From: Emiliania huxleyi CCMP1516
Lineage: Eukaryota > Haptophyta > Isochrysidales > Noelaerhabdaceae
DNA: 64,000 bases
Reading direction: 5' to 3'
Assembly: GCF_000372725.1 (NCBI RefSeq)
Contig: NW_005202428.1
Span: 35,214 to 99,213 of the forward strand
The notes beneath the pieces are model-generated. The model had not been told where the DNA came from. It ran no database searches and saw nothing but the letters and a program-made list of their open reading frames with translations. The position numbers and the translations under genes were made by a program. Shown one piece after another: positions 1-11,316 of this stretch; the stretch's first letter is position 1; each line of letters starts with the position of its first letter.

Positions 1-1100
1 GAGCTGAAGGGCCAGCCTTAAGGCGTGATGATGTACACTCGCTTGTGGGAAGGCGCACGCATGGCGTCGTGTTGCATACTCATCCCACTAGACGAGGACA
101 CGCAGGCATGTGCGAGCTTCCCAGCAGGCACATGACATGACCACTGACAGCTCTTTGTCACGCGAGCACCGACACGCTCCGCTGCGCCACCGATGTGCTC
201 TGCCGCTTCTTGGCTCGTGGAGCCGGGGGGTTAGAGCGACAGACGCTTAGTATGCCGCGACGCCGCGGCAATAGATCGCTGCGGCCAGTCCGATGCGCGC
301 GCACACTTGCGCACATGAACATGAACATGGCGTGGGACGCACGAGCCTCGCTCGTGCGTGTCTGTAAGTGTGCAGACATCGTAAGTTGGGCTGTACCCTC
401 GTTCAAAGTTCGAGCTCTTTTGGCCGAATTCCGCGTAGTTATGCTCACACGTTGTCTCGCGGCGTGGCGGTTAGGAGGGTGAAGGGGTAAGGGGCTGTGT
501 GGGGCAGAATCTACATCTGACTACTCCATCTAGCCTGGGGGGTCGGAGGAGGGGGGGGCACGGAAGGGGTAAGATATGGGTGAAGCCAGCGCCGAGTTCG
601 GCGATTGAGCGCCTCCCTCTCTCTCCGGCTGCGCGCCCGACCGGTGCGGCCTCCGAGTCGGCGTCTAGCGCGCGCGATAAGGTTTTTGCTCGCCTTCCCT
701 GGGACCCCGTGTTGCATGTCACTCGGTCATCACTGTGCGATTTCGGGGCCCGGGGTTGTGCGTTTACGTGAAGCCAGCTAGTCGGACGCCCTGTCGTCGG
801 AATACTCCTCGGAGCCGGTGTCCTCGTCATAAGATACATCACGTAGCGTACTAGGTAAGGTAGTAAGATAAACTTCTCCACACACACAGTCACAACCTAC
901 GTTGTAGCCCACGAAGAGGTGGTGGGGCGCTGCGGGGGAGGGGGGGGGGGGGGGGGCGACCCTGCAGCTGCACCCTCGCGCGTCTCCCACGCAACCCACA
1001 CTGTCTTTACGTCTCGCTAAACGACAGGATCAGGAACCGCCCACGCGGGACGGCAGCAGTTGCACGTTTAAAATGCCGTGTACACGGACGAAGAAGGAAC
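1..1100. other. Left flank, no supported gene
   Basis: Short open frames on both strands overlap one another and lack recognisable motifs. Positions 730-771 are a near copy of 44203-44244, a short dispersed repeat containing cggggcccggg. A G-run of about 18 nt lies near 940-957. Nothing here supports a coding call. Confidence 0.6.
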
Positions 1101-1153
1101 ATGAACAGTGGCAATGCTTGAACAGTGCTTGAAGGGCGGCCTTGCCCCACGTG

Positions 1154-2423
1154 TCAGATTGGATCTTGCAGCTCGCTCAGCAGACACCGCCGTATCTCCT
1201 CCCAGCTCCCCGCCTCCCACACCACGCCAGGGCTGTCTGCGGCGGCCGCGACCTCGCCCTCCTGCGCACCCCGCGCTGCGAGGCACTCCCGCAGCGACGG
1301 CGGCAGCGGCGCGATCCGGACGCCAAAACGGCGCGCGATGAGGCGCGCAGAGGCGGACTCGCCGATGATCACCCCAACGTCAGCCTCGAGCATCGCAAGC
1401 AGGTCGGTCGGAGAGTCGCCCACGTACACGACTGGCCTCGCGCACACCGCGTCGACGAGGGCAGCGATTCTCGCGCGCTTGGCGGCAGCGCCGGGGACGG
1501 GAAGCACGATCGACCCGTCCGGCTGCAACTCGTTGCACCAGAGCTCTAGCGGAGCGGCGAGGGGGGAGAGGGTCGCGCGGATCAGCGGCGGAGACCAGTT
1601 GATCGACAGGACCCCGAGCCGGCTCCCGGCCGCGGAGGCCGAGCCGAGAGTGCTTGCGCAGCCGTGGCGCAGCTCTGCGATCGGCGGCGCGGCTGGGTTG
1701 GCCGCCCACTCTGCGAGCGTCGGCGCGACGGCGGAGGGAGAGATGCCGGCCAGCACGCCGCTCTCGCCCACGCGGTTCGTCACCTAGAGGCCCGGTCCGG
1801 CACTTCTTGCTCCGGAGCACCCGGCCGTCTCTACTTGCTTGTTCTATCTCGGCTGATCGCGGGCTCCAATCTCGGCCGATCTCGGGATCGATCTCGGCCG
1901 ATCTCGGGCTCGATCTCGGCCGATCTCGGGCTCGATCTCGGCCGATCTCGGGCTCGATCTCGGCCGATCTCGGGCTCGATCGGGCTGTGGGTGCGTCGCC
2001 TCGGTCGAGTGGGCGTCTTGCTCCGCGAGGCAGCGCTCCTGGAGTGTGAACACACACCGCCAAGGCGTTGGACGGCCGCACACTGCGTGCACCGAGCGGA
2101 GAGAAGGGATGCAAGGCAGGCAGGCAGAGAGGGCGAGCGAGGTGTGTGTGAGAGCGCTCCAGGCCGACGAGGTCGAGCGAGGCCGGCGGAGGCCCGTCGA
2201 GGTCGTGACGCGCGTTCACGCGGCGTATGCCGGCGATGTACTCCTCCTCCAGCTCCTTGAAGCGCGCCAGCTTCGCCGCCGCCGCACTCTCCTGCCCAAG
2301 GTGGGCGGCCAGCCGTGGCAGCAGACCGATCGTCTCCTTGACGGTGCAGGTGCCGTCAAAGTCGACGACGAGGAAGCCAGGGACGAGGCGTGCCGCCGAC
2401 GCGACCGTGGAGAGCGCTTGCAT
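1154..2423 (-). CDS. HAD-family phosphatase, TH2/TenA-associated type, two exons
   Basis: Exons are 2423-2220 and 1783-1154, giving 277 aa. Near residue 21 is the HAD nucleophile motif DFDGTCT, and exon 2 carries the acidic motif YVGDSPTDLL. The pattern DFDxTCT, then SGVLxG, then NEL, then GDSxxDLL, then EADIGIVIG matches the HAD domain of plant TH2-type thiamin-monophosphate phosphatases, so a small phosphorylated metabolite is the likely substrate (inference from family). No TenA domain is seen. The intron (2219-1784) opens with GTGAACGCGCGTC and exon 2 opens with GTGACGAACCGCGTG. This echo fixes a frame-correct GT-AG splice. The intron interior is a tandem repeat of about 22 bp (1860-1985). 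The start ATG is the first in frame but unverified. Confidence 0.8.
1855..1985. repeat. 22-bp tandem repeat inside the HAD intron
   Basis: Alternating cggccgatct and cgggctcgatct modules repeat about six times. Reading frames through it give artificial SRPISG peptides. It belongs to the intron of the HAD gene. Confidence 0.85.
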
Positions 2424-3465
2424 GTGTAAAATTTTAGTGGAGCTGTCACTCGCCGCGCGCTGTTGTAGCCAAAGTCTGCACAGCCTTGTGGTTGAGAATT
2501 CTACAAGCCAGAACTACTCGCATAATGTGGGTAAACGAAAAAAGTAGCGCGCAATTCGTCTACGTACGGCTTAGTGTGTGGTTGGGGTGGCCTCAGGCAT
2601 CCCCAAGGGAGCCTCTGCGGTGCCACATAAGCAGCTGAGTGATTGTCGAGACTTTAAAGGATTCGTTTGAAGAAACGCAAACAAGACAAACGGTACTATG
2701 GTCACCAGTAAACGAAAATTCGACTTTGAGGGATCATATCTCAAAAGGCTGGGTGAGAGCATAGCATTATTGTTGCATATTATACCACATAAGGTCAAAC
2801 TTGACCCCAGATGCATCAAGAACCCGATGCTCCGGCTCGACTGTGCCGGCACACTGCCTCCTCGCGCAAGCTGCTCGCAGGCCGTTGCGGCCCGTGGTGC
2901 ACCAGAGAGAGAGGTCGACGCGTTGCCCCCGCCGGCGACCCCGCGCGGCTCAGGCCAGCCAGAAGGTGTGTGGTGACGGCACCGTGGCAGGAGTGCGGAG
3001 AAGAGCTCGCCGAACGCGAGCAGCAGATGGCCAAAGTGTGCGAGCGCGAGAGCCTCGCGAGCGGGCGCAGAAGGAGCTCGCCGTGACACGATGCCGGGCG
3101 GTGGTGGTGCTCTGGCGACTGTGCACAGTGGGAAAAGTCAGGCTGCAACAGGGCAGCACGATGGTAGTGCCCTGCTGCAGCCTGGCCTGACATGCACAGG
3201 GCGAACAGAGGCGGTACTATCGTCCGGCGCTCGTCACCGAATCTGGGCGAACTTCGACCGCCGCCACAGCTCACCACGAGCACGCAGCGACAAAATGTTG
3301 ACTGTATGGAAGTCGAGGCTGGTCCATAGGAAGAGGCTGCCGTGCGAGCCGGCAGCTGGCTGGCTCGTCGGGACGGCCGCCGGCGTCTTTTTCGGCTTTT
3401 TCTCTGATAGTACCGTATACGGTACTTTCGTTTACCCACACTCTGCGAGTAGAACGCGCCTCTCT

Positions 3466-3990
3466 CGAGGTTCTCGAGGTGGATATCCTTTGGCCGCGTT
3501 GGGTAGCGAGGATTGGTGTAACCCGAGCCACGGAGGCGTGTTTTCTGGCGGCCGACCGTCAGTGCACGGAGTTGCCACTTCTCCGACTGCCCCGGCTAGT
3601 TCCCCAGGCTCGCCGGGTTTCCCCTACGTCACCTAGGACCTAGCGCGGGTGGGTTGGAGGGGCCTCAGAAAGGCGCGCAAGCACGCCCTACGTCTTCCCC
3701 TCCTCCCCATCGGGCCGCATAAGCGGCCACGCCTCGCAGATTCGTTTTCGCGCCTGGGTCAGGCGCGCGGGGCATCCCCCGGGTCGCTCGACCAGCGATC
3801 CGAAGAGTGGCCGCTATGCGAGGGAAAGAGCGGGGCCCTCGACGCCTCAGTCCGGCCCTCCGAGGGGGGAAGGGAAGTGCGGGGTCCCCACGGGCGCCTC
3901 AGTTCGGCCCTCCCGAGGGGGGGAGGGGAGCAAAGGGGTGGGGGGATCGGGGCGGTGGGGAGGGGTCTCGGATTTCGCACCTGTGTCGAG
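3466..3990 (+). repeat. Dispersed repeat B, copy 1
   Basis: About 0.5 kb starting near ggttctcgaggtggatatcc is present again at 12220-12724 on the opposite strand with high identity over most of its length. An ORF of 130-230 codons crosses both copies but has no recognisable domain and ends in low-complexity GGGG-rich sequence. I treat it as a mobile or dispersed repeat of unknown class. Confidence 0.7.
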
Positions 3991-4411
3991 CCTGTGTGCT
4001 GTGAGAGAGAGTTGTTTTGTTTAAATTCTACAAAAACAAGCCCCTCTCACAGCAGCCTGTGTGGTGGCGGCGTGCCGTCCTCCCATCCCTCCCTTGGGTT
4101 GTCTGTTTTCTTTCTTTCTTTCTTTCTTTAGCAGACTGGCACGAACTAGCACCACAAAAGGCACAGCAGACAACGGCCCCTTATGGGCCGTCGAAGAGGC
4201 CGTCATACTCCTCCGGCCTCGCCCCCCCTTCCCAACCCTCCCCTGGCTCAGGCTCCTCATCCTCGCGGCGCGCAGTGCGCACCCCGCCCCGCGAAGACGA
4301 ACCCTTCCGCCGGCGTGCCTCGCGGGACTGCCGCCCGCTGCCGCCGCCCTTCCTCCCCTCCGCCGCCCGCGCCTTCTCCGCCGCCCGTGCGGCCTCCTCC
4401 ACCTCCTCCGC

Positions 4412-4544
4412 GAATTCTTAAAATACAAGCCTTTCTCACACCACACTGGCACGACAAGGGCGCGGACTGGCGCGGACTGGCACACACACCGGCTCACCAC
4501 CGGAGCCGCCTAAGCGACTCCGTTAAGAACGGCAATGCACTCCG
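4412..4544 (+). repeat. Dispersed repeat A, copy 1
   Basis: About 130 nt including ccggagccgcctaagcgact followed by ccgttaagaacggcaatgca. Two direct copies lie upstream of the FkbM-like gene at 51149-51287 and 51590-51716. The class is unknown and no terminal repeats were recognised. Confidence 0.75.
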
Positions 4545-4556
4545 TTGTTGAGAAGA

Positions 4557-4735
4557 AAGTACTCGGAGCCCTCGGAGACCCGTGTTTGTTTGTTTACTTT
4601 TACGGCCCTTGCCCTGCGAACGCGCACCCCCGGGGCTAGGGCTCCCTAGCCCGTAACCCGATGCCGATCATCCGGCCCGCTGGGTGCGCTTCTTAGCTCC
4701 CCGGCCCTGGATGTGAGGTTGATGACTGCACTCCA
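4557..4735 (+). repeat. Dispersed repeat C, copy 1
   Basis: Contains tgggtgcgcttcttagctcc and ggccctggatgtgaggttga. The reverse complement occurs at 33297-33486. The copies are diverged but collinear over about 180 nt. Confidence 0.7.
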
Positions 4736-5120
4736 AGTGCTCCTCAAGTGCTCTCGACCAATAAGCATCCCCCGAATCGTTGCTGATTTCTATGGCGTCG
4801 CTGCTGCTGTCACCCGAGACAGCCCGGCGCCGGAGGGTACCTTCCGCCGAAGACGGTGGCGGAGGCGAGGACGGGGAGGACGCCGATGGCGAGATAGCCG
4901 AGAGCCGCGGCTGGCGGCTGCGCTGCTGGCGCCGCCAGCCGCGCGAGGGACCATGCGGAGTCGAACGGGCAGCCGGTCGGCGGTCTGGGGTGCTCCGGCT
5001 CCACTGAGCTGCTGGAGTGCACACAGCCTGCGGCGGGTGCCTTATGTGCCGCTGAGCTGCCCGCTGCCCCGTACTCCGATACGCAGCTGCTGGATGCCGG
5101 TGTTGGCGCAGGCCAAAAGA

Positions 5121-5154
<34 letters not shown>

Positions 5155-5198
5155 GATCCGACGGGAGCTCGGACCGCCCTCCCTCCTAGCTGCCGCCC

Positions 5199-5570
5199 TT
5201 GCCGATGATATGGCCGACCTCGCCTCGCCTTCCGTCGCCGGTCACGACGGCGACCGTTCAAGTCGCTCGGGACACGTTGACCGAGGGGCAGCGGGAGCGG
5301 GCGGCGCGAAACCTGCGATGGGCGATCGCTAGACGAGCCGGGGGATTGGGCAGGGAAGTCGATGGGCAACAGGGGGGCGGTGCGGCATCGCGCCCTCCGC
5401 AGATGGCCGTCTCGCTTGCTCTCGTGCGCCGCCACGACCAGAACGGCTCCGGGGGCCGATGGCAGGTGCTCCTCACGCGGAGACCGGCCGGGGAATGGCA
5501 CCTAGAAAGTACTCGAGTACTATGGCGCTGTGCGCTGGTCTGTGAGAGGATGAGGTGCACAGGTTTGTGA
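5199..5570 (+). pseudogene. Possible Nudix-type fragment
   Basis: The reading frame contains VSLALVRRHD, a glycine-rich turn, then WQVLLTRRP. This resembles the N-terminal strand and turn of a Nudix domain or the C-terminal domain of a MutY-type glycosylase. The Nudix box that should follow (GX5EX7REUXEEXGU) is absent: the frame runs into unrelated sequence and dispersed repeat D about 60 nt later. It may be an exon whose partners I cannot find, or a truncated gene. The assignment is weak and rests on one short motif. Confidence 0.3.
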
Positions 5571-5640
5571 GGGCACGATCGCGGCGTGAACACGACTAAC
5601 TGACGGATCTGCTCCTGACAGTCGCACGCGCCGCGCTGCG
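5568..5640 (+). repeat. Dispersed repeat D, copy 1
   Basis: Contains cacgactaactgacggatc and cctgacagtcgcacgcgccg. A longer copy lies at 49008-49100, and a partial relative with tttgaagtgaaaagtcgaat is at 6418-6450. Confidence 0.7.
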
Positions 5641-6530
5641 GGGCGTGCGACTAGTTGCAAATACGGGGGTGCTGTGGAAATGACCACTTTTGATGTTTTT
5701 TGTCCGTGTTGCTCCCAGCGCCCTCCCCGCGCTCCCTGAGGCCATGGCTGGTGCTACTAGTATGGGGGGCCACCTGGCTACCGCGAGAGCGACCCAACTC
5801 GTCGACATCGTCCGGTGATGGTGCCTCAAAGTCAGCCTCCGGAGGCTATCGTGCGTCGAGCCGGCGGTGGCCGTGACATGTGGTTCCACCACCCCTCGCA
5901 GGCTTTGCCTCTGACCGCCACCGTTCCCAGGCTGCCTAATGGGATGGAAAGGAAGGCTCGGCGAGCGTATAGAAGCGTGCTCGACCTCGTCGTGGCAACC
6001 TGTACGCTCGGCAGCGCTGGTAGGCGCGATGAGCGTCGTGCCACCTGACCCGAGACGGGTCGCAGGCGTCGTACCGAGCGCGCCGAGACCGTGTCCTGAT
6101 GTGATCTGCACGGGTGAGTCACGTCGGCGTCAAAGGAGCGACGTGTGACCTGTCAGAGCCTGATCTCCGATCTCATCGGCGTCGAGTCGCCTTCGGTGGC
6201 GACAGCTAGGATGCATCTCCTCCGTCGTTTTTCGCGCGATGGCCCTGGGAAGCTGGCGGTGCACGCGGACGGACCTTGTGTGTGCACGGAACGCTTAAAA
6301 AGTGGGTGCTCTACGTCACTTTTTTTTGAGTAGATCGTGCCGAGCTGACCGTGACAGCGTTTTTGGTAGTTTTTGATTTTTCCTTGTGAGACTTTTTGCA
6401 ACTAGTCGTGCGACTGTCTTTGTTTGAAGTGAAAAGTCGAATCAGAGCGGTGTTTGTGCCGCGTCCTGTGCCCCCGAGTTCATATAATAAATCAGAGCGG
6501 TGTCGCGCTGTCGGAGCAACATCAGTCCTA

Positions 6531-6767
6531 GTGTGGACGGTTTTTTTGCGGTATCTTGATATGTATCTCTCCAATATCTGACTGTATCTCCCCGTATCTC
6601 CTTGCATCTCCTCGCATCTCCCCGTATCTCCCCGTATATGCCCGTATATGCCCGTATATGCCCGTCTGCCCGTGTCTCGTATCTCCTGGTATCTCCCGGT
6701 ATCTCCCGGTATCTCCCGGTATCCCGCCGTATCCCGGCGCGGATACCGCGAAAAAAACCGTCCACAC
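6531..6767. mobile_element. Small inverted-repeat element with minisatellite core
   Basis: A 25-26-nt terminal inverted repeat starts with gtgtggacggttttttt at 6531-6555 and recurs inverted at 6742-6767, with a single-base length difference. The roughly 185-nt core is a degenerate array of gtatctcc and gtatatgcc units. No coding capacity is credible. It resembles a MITE-like non-autonomous element. No clear target-site duplication was found. Confidence 0.6.
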
Positions 6768-7688
6768 CAAGGATAACATCGCGGCGCGCGACGGAAGGGC
6801 ACAGCCTTCTTGCAAAAATGGCAGCGCTCCTCGCCGCTCCATGCCGGGGAGCCGGGGCTGAGCACCGACGCCGGTCAGCCAAACGCCCTCTCCCACGCCG
6901 CCACCTCCTCCCAGCCGACGACGCGAGGCCCCTCCTCCCGCAGCCGCCTATCCACAGCCGGCGGTGTGAAATAAGTGCCACTTCACCATGCACTTCGCCG
7001 CGTGTGCGCGGGCCGCCTCAGCGCGCGCAGCGCCCGCTCCTCCCTCGCCGCCACGGAATCCGCCCTCTGGGTGGCAGAGCTCTGTACAGCCACCGCCGCC
7101 GCCGCCGTACGTGCTGCTGCGATGGCACCCCCTGGCAGCTGCGTGCCCTGCAGCCGCCGCGCGCCTCCTCTCGGCGCGCGCATTGCGAGCAACGCCGCCG
7201 TCCGCGCTCGAGCCGGCGGCGCCTGCTTGCGCGCGGCCGATGGCGCGCTCGGCTCCGCGCGCCGCTGCCCCCTACTCACACTTGCGGGGCGTTGAGGACA
7301 TGCTGCTTCACGCTCACAGCACCGCCGCGAGCGGGTGCCACCGCTCTCCCAGCACCGCCGCCGACGAGCCGTTTGCGCCGGCTGCGCGGCCGACAGCCTG
7401 GAGCACGATCTCGCGGCGATGAGGCTGCGCACGGCGCGCAACGGCGCCTCGCTGGGGAAAGTGGAGCGGTGCAGCGTCTGGGGCGGGAGGTGCAGCCGAG
7501 AGACGGCCGAGAGACGGCCGAGAGACGCCGAGGTGTGGCCGAGGTATAGCCGAGATACAACCGAGAGATTTCCGACCAGCTCCCTCTAGGGCGGGGGCAG
7601 CCTGCCAGGCGGCCGCTGGGTCTGCGGAGAAGCGGCTCGGGTGGCATCCGTAGCCCGGCCACGCGACCTACTCCGTTGAGGGGTGCAC

Positions 7689-10081
7689 TCAGTACAGCAG
7701 CCCGGGCGGCACCCGCAGCACCCGGCGATGAGCGGCCGGGTTGCCGCCGTAATAGTCAACGGCGCCGCGCGAGCCCCGCGGGCCGGCACTGGGCTGCAGC
7801 GCTCGGTCGGCGGCGCGCATCAGAGCCACGGAGCTCCTCTCTCCGCACGTCCTTATGTACCAAGCATGCACCTGTTCACGCAAACACACAGCCCCTCTTC
7901 ACACCCGCAGCTGTGAACGGGCCTCGTCTCCCCGCCACGGTGTCGTGGGGTGCACCTCGGTTGCATCTCTGCTGCCAACCGCTGCTTCTCAGGAAGCTGC
8001 ACCTCGGCTGCCTCTCGGCTGCCTCTCGGCTGCCTCTCGGCTGCCTCTCGGCTGCCTCTCGGCTGCCTCTCGGCTGCCTCTCGGCTGCCTCTCGGCTGCC
8101 TCTCGGCTGCCTCTCGGCTGCCTCTCGGCTGCCTCTCGGCTGCCTCTCGGCTGCCTCTCGGCTGCCTCTCGGCTGCCTCTCGGCTGCCTCTCGGCTGCCT
8201 CTCGGCTGCCTCTCGGCTGCCTCTCGGCTGCCTCTCGGCTGCCTCTCGGCTGCCTCTCGGCTGCCTCTCGGCTGCCTCTCGGCTGCCTCTCGGCTGCCTC
8301 TCGGCTGCCTCTCGGCTGCCTCTCGGCTGCCTCTCGGCTGCCTCTCGGCTGCCTCTCGGCTGCACCTCGGCTGTCTCTCGGCTGCATCTCGGCTGCATCT
8401 CGGCTGCACCTCGGGCTGCATCGCCGTCAGGCGGGGAGGAGGGACGCGGAGCTCCCCCGCGTCTGCGGCGGACAGGTCGAGGTCGTCGCCACGGTCCTGC
8501 TGCGCCGCGAGCGGCGGCTGCTCGAACCTCCACAGGAGCGGCGGGAAGGCGGGGCGGGCCGAAGCGGACGACGCGGCGTGCGTGTGCAGCCACTCTCCGT
8601 ACCGCGACCCATTGGGCCCCGACGGCCCGTCGTGCTGCTTCAGGTAGTGCACTGCGATCGACGCGGCGCTTGGAGCGACCCACCCCAGCCCTCCTGCACG
8701 GTGGAGGTAGTGGTGGCCCTTCGTCCACGTCATGTCTGCGACGGTCAGGTTGAGACGGCACTGCCCAATCCAGTGCCCGACGGTGCAGTCGCAAGACGTG
8801 GAGGCGAAGGTGGTGGCGCGGCTGGTGCCCCGTCGCTTGGCGCAGTTGCCTGCCCGCCGGTTCTCGGCGCGGCCAACCTGAGCAAACTCGACGGCTGTGA
8901 CATGCACCAGGCGACTTCTTTGAAGGTTCGGTTTGCATTTGCAGCACGCGCACTGCCCCCTGAAGCTGCCGAGGCTACGTGTGTGTGTGTGTGTGTGGTG
9001 GTGGTGGTGGGGGGGGGGGGGGGGTGCCTCTTTGTGTGTGCCAACCTCCATGAAGCGGCGCGTGTAGCTGCACGTCTCAAACACCGCGCGCGCAACCTCG
9101 GCGGCCTGCACGTCCAGCGGGCCGGTGGCGAAGGGTGCGGGGGCCCCGCCGTGGCACTTTCGCGGCTGCCCGCGCGGCCAGTGACGCCTAACGGGTTGAT
9201 GATTCACGATGAGCTGTCAGCCTTTAGGCGCTCGAGTCCGACACAGGGCAGAGGCGCAAGCTCTCGGGGGCCGCCGATTCGAACTCGCCCATCCAGCAGC
9301 CGGCGTACCCGCTGGGCGTGTGCCTGGCGGCGGCGAGCGGCGGCATGGCGCACGCGTTCATCAGCCCGTAGTAGACCGCCGGGAGCCTGCGCAGAGAGTG
9401 CAAGTCGGCGAGCAGCTGGCGCAGGTTGACATACGTGTCGTCCTCCGTCTTCGCGTACCTAGAGCGAAGCGCGAAGAGCTAGGTGTGAAGTGTCCTCTGT
9501 CGTGGCATGTCTCGCAGCGAGGTGCGAAGCGGTGGCGTACCAGCGAGCGGCTGGCCAGCGGCGCAGCGCATACGTGTACCAGCCGTGCACCTTCTCGATG
9601 CAGGAGCACGGCATCGCCACGCTCTTCCCGTCCAGCGCCTGCGGTGTGGCGCCGCGCTGGCCTGAGCCTCGGTGCAATCTCAAATGTGTGCGCCGCCTCG
9701 GATTTCTGCCGCTCAGCGCGCCTGCTCCAGCAGCAGCACGTCCGAGTAGTTGGCCGCCTCACCACGCAGCTGGTCGCTCTCGCCGCGCGGCAGCGCCTCG
9801 AGGCCAACGACGAACCGGAAGACAACCTCGCCTCGCTGGACGGGGCCGCCCGATAGCATGGTGCTGCGGACGAGCCATCGCTTCGCAAGGTTGAAGGGCG
9901 CGACCATCATGCCCATCGCCAATTGCGGGCCGTCCGAGGCGCGGGCGTCGCGGGCGTTGTGCAAGTCTGTGTGCATGGAGCGGTCGTTGTGGACGTCGTT
10001 GTGGAGCCGTCGTGGTGTTCTCGAGGTTCTCCAGGTGCGCGCGATCCAAACGCAGGCAGGAGGGTAAGACTGTGACTGCAC
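7689..10081 (-). CDS. GT31-type (beta-1,3-galactosyltransferase-like) glycosyltransferase
   Basis: Modelled exons: about 10081-9722, 9638-9541, 9458-9243, 9187-9046, 8877-8410 and 7871-7689. Junctions keep frame. Exon 1 encodes LAKRWLVRSTML and VVFRFVVGLEAL, like the GT31 entry region (RRxAIRxTW, VVFRFVLG). Exon 3 begins with YAKTEDDTYVNLRQLL, which holds the EDD (DxD-type) metal/nucleotide-sugar motif. Exon 4 has PFATGPLDVQAAEVAR, and exon 5 has VADMTWTKGHHYL with GGLGW. A Golgi type II enzyme is expected, but the N-terminal anchor is not seen because the true start is not visible: the frame opens at a GTG and the first in-frame ATG is near 9976. Intron 5 holds an 11-bp array of about 400 nt. 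Donors are GC or GT, each echoing the next exon. Confidence 0.78.
7985..8415. repeat. 11-bp minisatellite array in the GT31 intron
   Basis: About 38 near-perfect copies of ctcggctgcct, read as GCCGAGAGGCA on the gene strand. The period equals roughly one helical turn. Frames through it give [11 protein letters not shown] or [11 protein letters not shown] peptides that are not real proteins. The same unit recurs in introns of other genes at 14760-14940, 26218-26390 and 47700-47935. Confidence 0.95.
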
Positions 10082-10099
10082 CCAGTAATATGAATTGAG

Positions 10100-10194
10100 C
10101 TGGGCGGCGCCTTCTCGTGGGCGCCGGGCACCGGCAAGTTTGGCCGGCGCAAGGCAGGAAGCGCCCTCACGGCCCCCAATGGCAAACCCGACTC

Positions 10195-10230
<36 letters not shown>

Positions 10231-11070
10231 ACTCACTCACACCCGACTCCCTCCATCCGTGTGGCGCCGCCCGATGGTGCCGGGAACCCTATTCCGGAGC
10301 GATTTCCCCTAGCTAGGGTTAGCGCAGAAAAAGCCGGGCCCCTTAGCTCCGGCTAGGGCTAAGTAAGGGGCCTCCGCAGCCGACCGCGAGGAAGGGCCGA
10401 CTTAGATAGCATAGCGGGCCGATAAGGCCGCCCACACCCGCGGGGATGGTTGTGTGGTTGCCTCCTCGACTCGGACGGCCGCCTCAGAGGGCGGGGATGC
10501 TTCCTCTCGCCCTCTCACCCGCGGGAGATGGCCGAGTCCACGGAGCCGCACGCTGCCTCTCCTTGGACGCAAGGCTCCGACTTCTATAGAGAAGGCCCCT
10601 TCTGCACCAGCGTTTTAAAGTGAAATCGTCAAGAGAAATCGATGCCCCGGGCTGGGCTTTGGGGTAGGCAGCCACCCTTTCGAAGGTGAGGCGTGATGGT
10701 CGGTGCCACAGACAGCAAGATGTCGCCTCACCCCCTCGGGGCCGGTCTGCTTCCGAGCCGGGCGGCGCGGCGGCGGGTGATGGTGGCGGGAGAGCGACGA
10801 ATGTGTGTATTTTGACCCCGGCATGCGATTTTTCGGTTTTTTCTTTTCTTTACACATAGTATGAAGCACACGCGTGGCGACCTCCACCCACACCAGACAC
10901 TCGTCTCTCGTGTCTCGCCACGTACCTCTCTCGCGCCCGCACCCTCTGCGCCTTGCCCCTACCCACTGCTAAGTAAGGGCGTCCTCCTCGTGTCGTCCCG
11001 ACACCCGGCCAGCCCCGGCTAGTCCAGGCCCTGGGCAGGGGCCGCCGCCGCGCCCCGCCCTCCTCCTCTG
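10100..11070. other. Intergenic stretch with TG microsatellite
   Basis: A (TG)n run lies at about 10197-10230. Positions 10300-10400 carry variants of ctagggct and ccttagctccggctag. No supported gene lies between the GT31 start and the YKT6-like exon. Confidence 0.55.
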
Positions 11071-11073
11071 GGG

Positions 11074-11160
11074 CTACATGAAGGTGCAGCACTGGTTCTG
11101 CTTCTTGGCCGTCTTGAAGAACATCTTCGACGAGCCCGACAGGTCGGGGGCGGGGATGTC
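11074..11160 (-). CDS. YKT6: Terminal exon of a YKT6-type longin SNARE
   Basis: The frame ends in SGSSKMFFKTAKKQNQCCTFM followed by a stop (spaced here as SGSSKMFF then KTAKKQNQCCTFM). YKT6 proteins end in SKAFYKTARKQNSCC plus an aliphatic-x-M tail. The match covers the end of the SNARE helix and the CC-aa-M lipidation signal (farnesylated and palmitoylated cysteines). The upstream boundary is uncertain: no clean acceptor AG lies close by and no longin-domain exon was recognised between 11200 and 12700. A 150-nt segment just upstream (11166-11316) is duplicated at 11683-11830, so the locus is rearranged. It may be a real gene with unrecognised exons or an orphan fragment. Confidence 0.65.
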   Translation of the reverse strand, partial: DIPAPDLSGSSKMFFKTAKKQNQCCTFM

Positions 11161-11165
11161 GAGGG

Positions 11166-11316
11166 ATGTCGGGGTGGGGAGCGGGTGGGCGCCGGAGTGG
11201 GAATGGTGGTGTGACTGCTCCTGTGGTGCGGGCGACGGCTTCTGAGGAAGCCTTCGCCCGCGCCTCGCCTGTCGCGTGAATCGTGTCGTGCGACCGCCTT
11301 TCGTTGTAAAATTCTT
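11166..11316. repeat. 150-nt direct repeat, first copy (second at 11683-11830)
   Basis: Both copies carry ggtggggagcgggtgggcgc through cgtgaatcgtgtcgtgcgac with few mismatches, about 517 nt apart. A 31-nt part recurs inverted at 25827-25858, just 5' of the YSL region. Confidence 0.85.

Larger units (their letters stand above)
2430..5190. other. Repeat-rich intergenic stretch
   Basis: No gene is supported. It holds dispersed repeats that recur elsewhere. Positions 2513-2597 match 36868-36965 in inverted orientation. Positions 3466-3990 match 12220-12724 inverted. Positions 4412-4544 match 51149-51287 and 51590-51716. Positions 4557-4735 match 33297-33486 inverted. A short tttctttc microsatellite lies near 4110-4130. 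Confidence 0.6.

Noticed and set aside
9270-9290. TTCGAAT-type T-loop motif suggesting a tRNA
   Set aside because: It lies in a GT31 exon (GEFESAA codons) and no cloverleaf can be folded.
7676-9429. Very long plus-strand frames (300-520 codons) over 7676-9429
   Set aside because: They run through the 11-bp array and antisense to the GT31 exons. The peptide is a simple [11 protein letters not shown] repeat.
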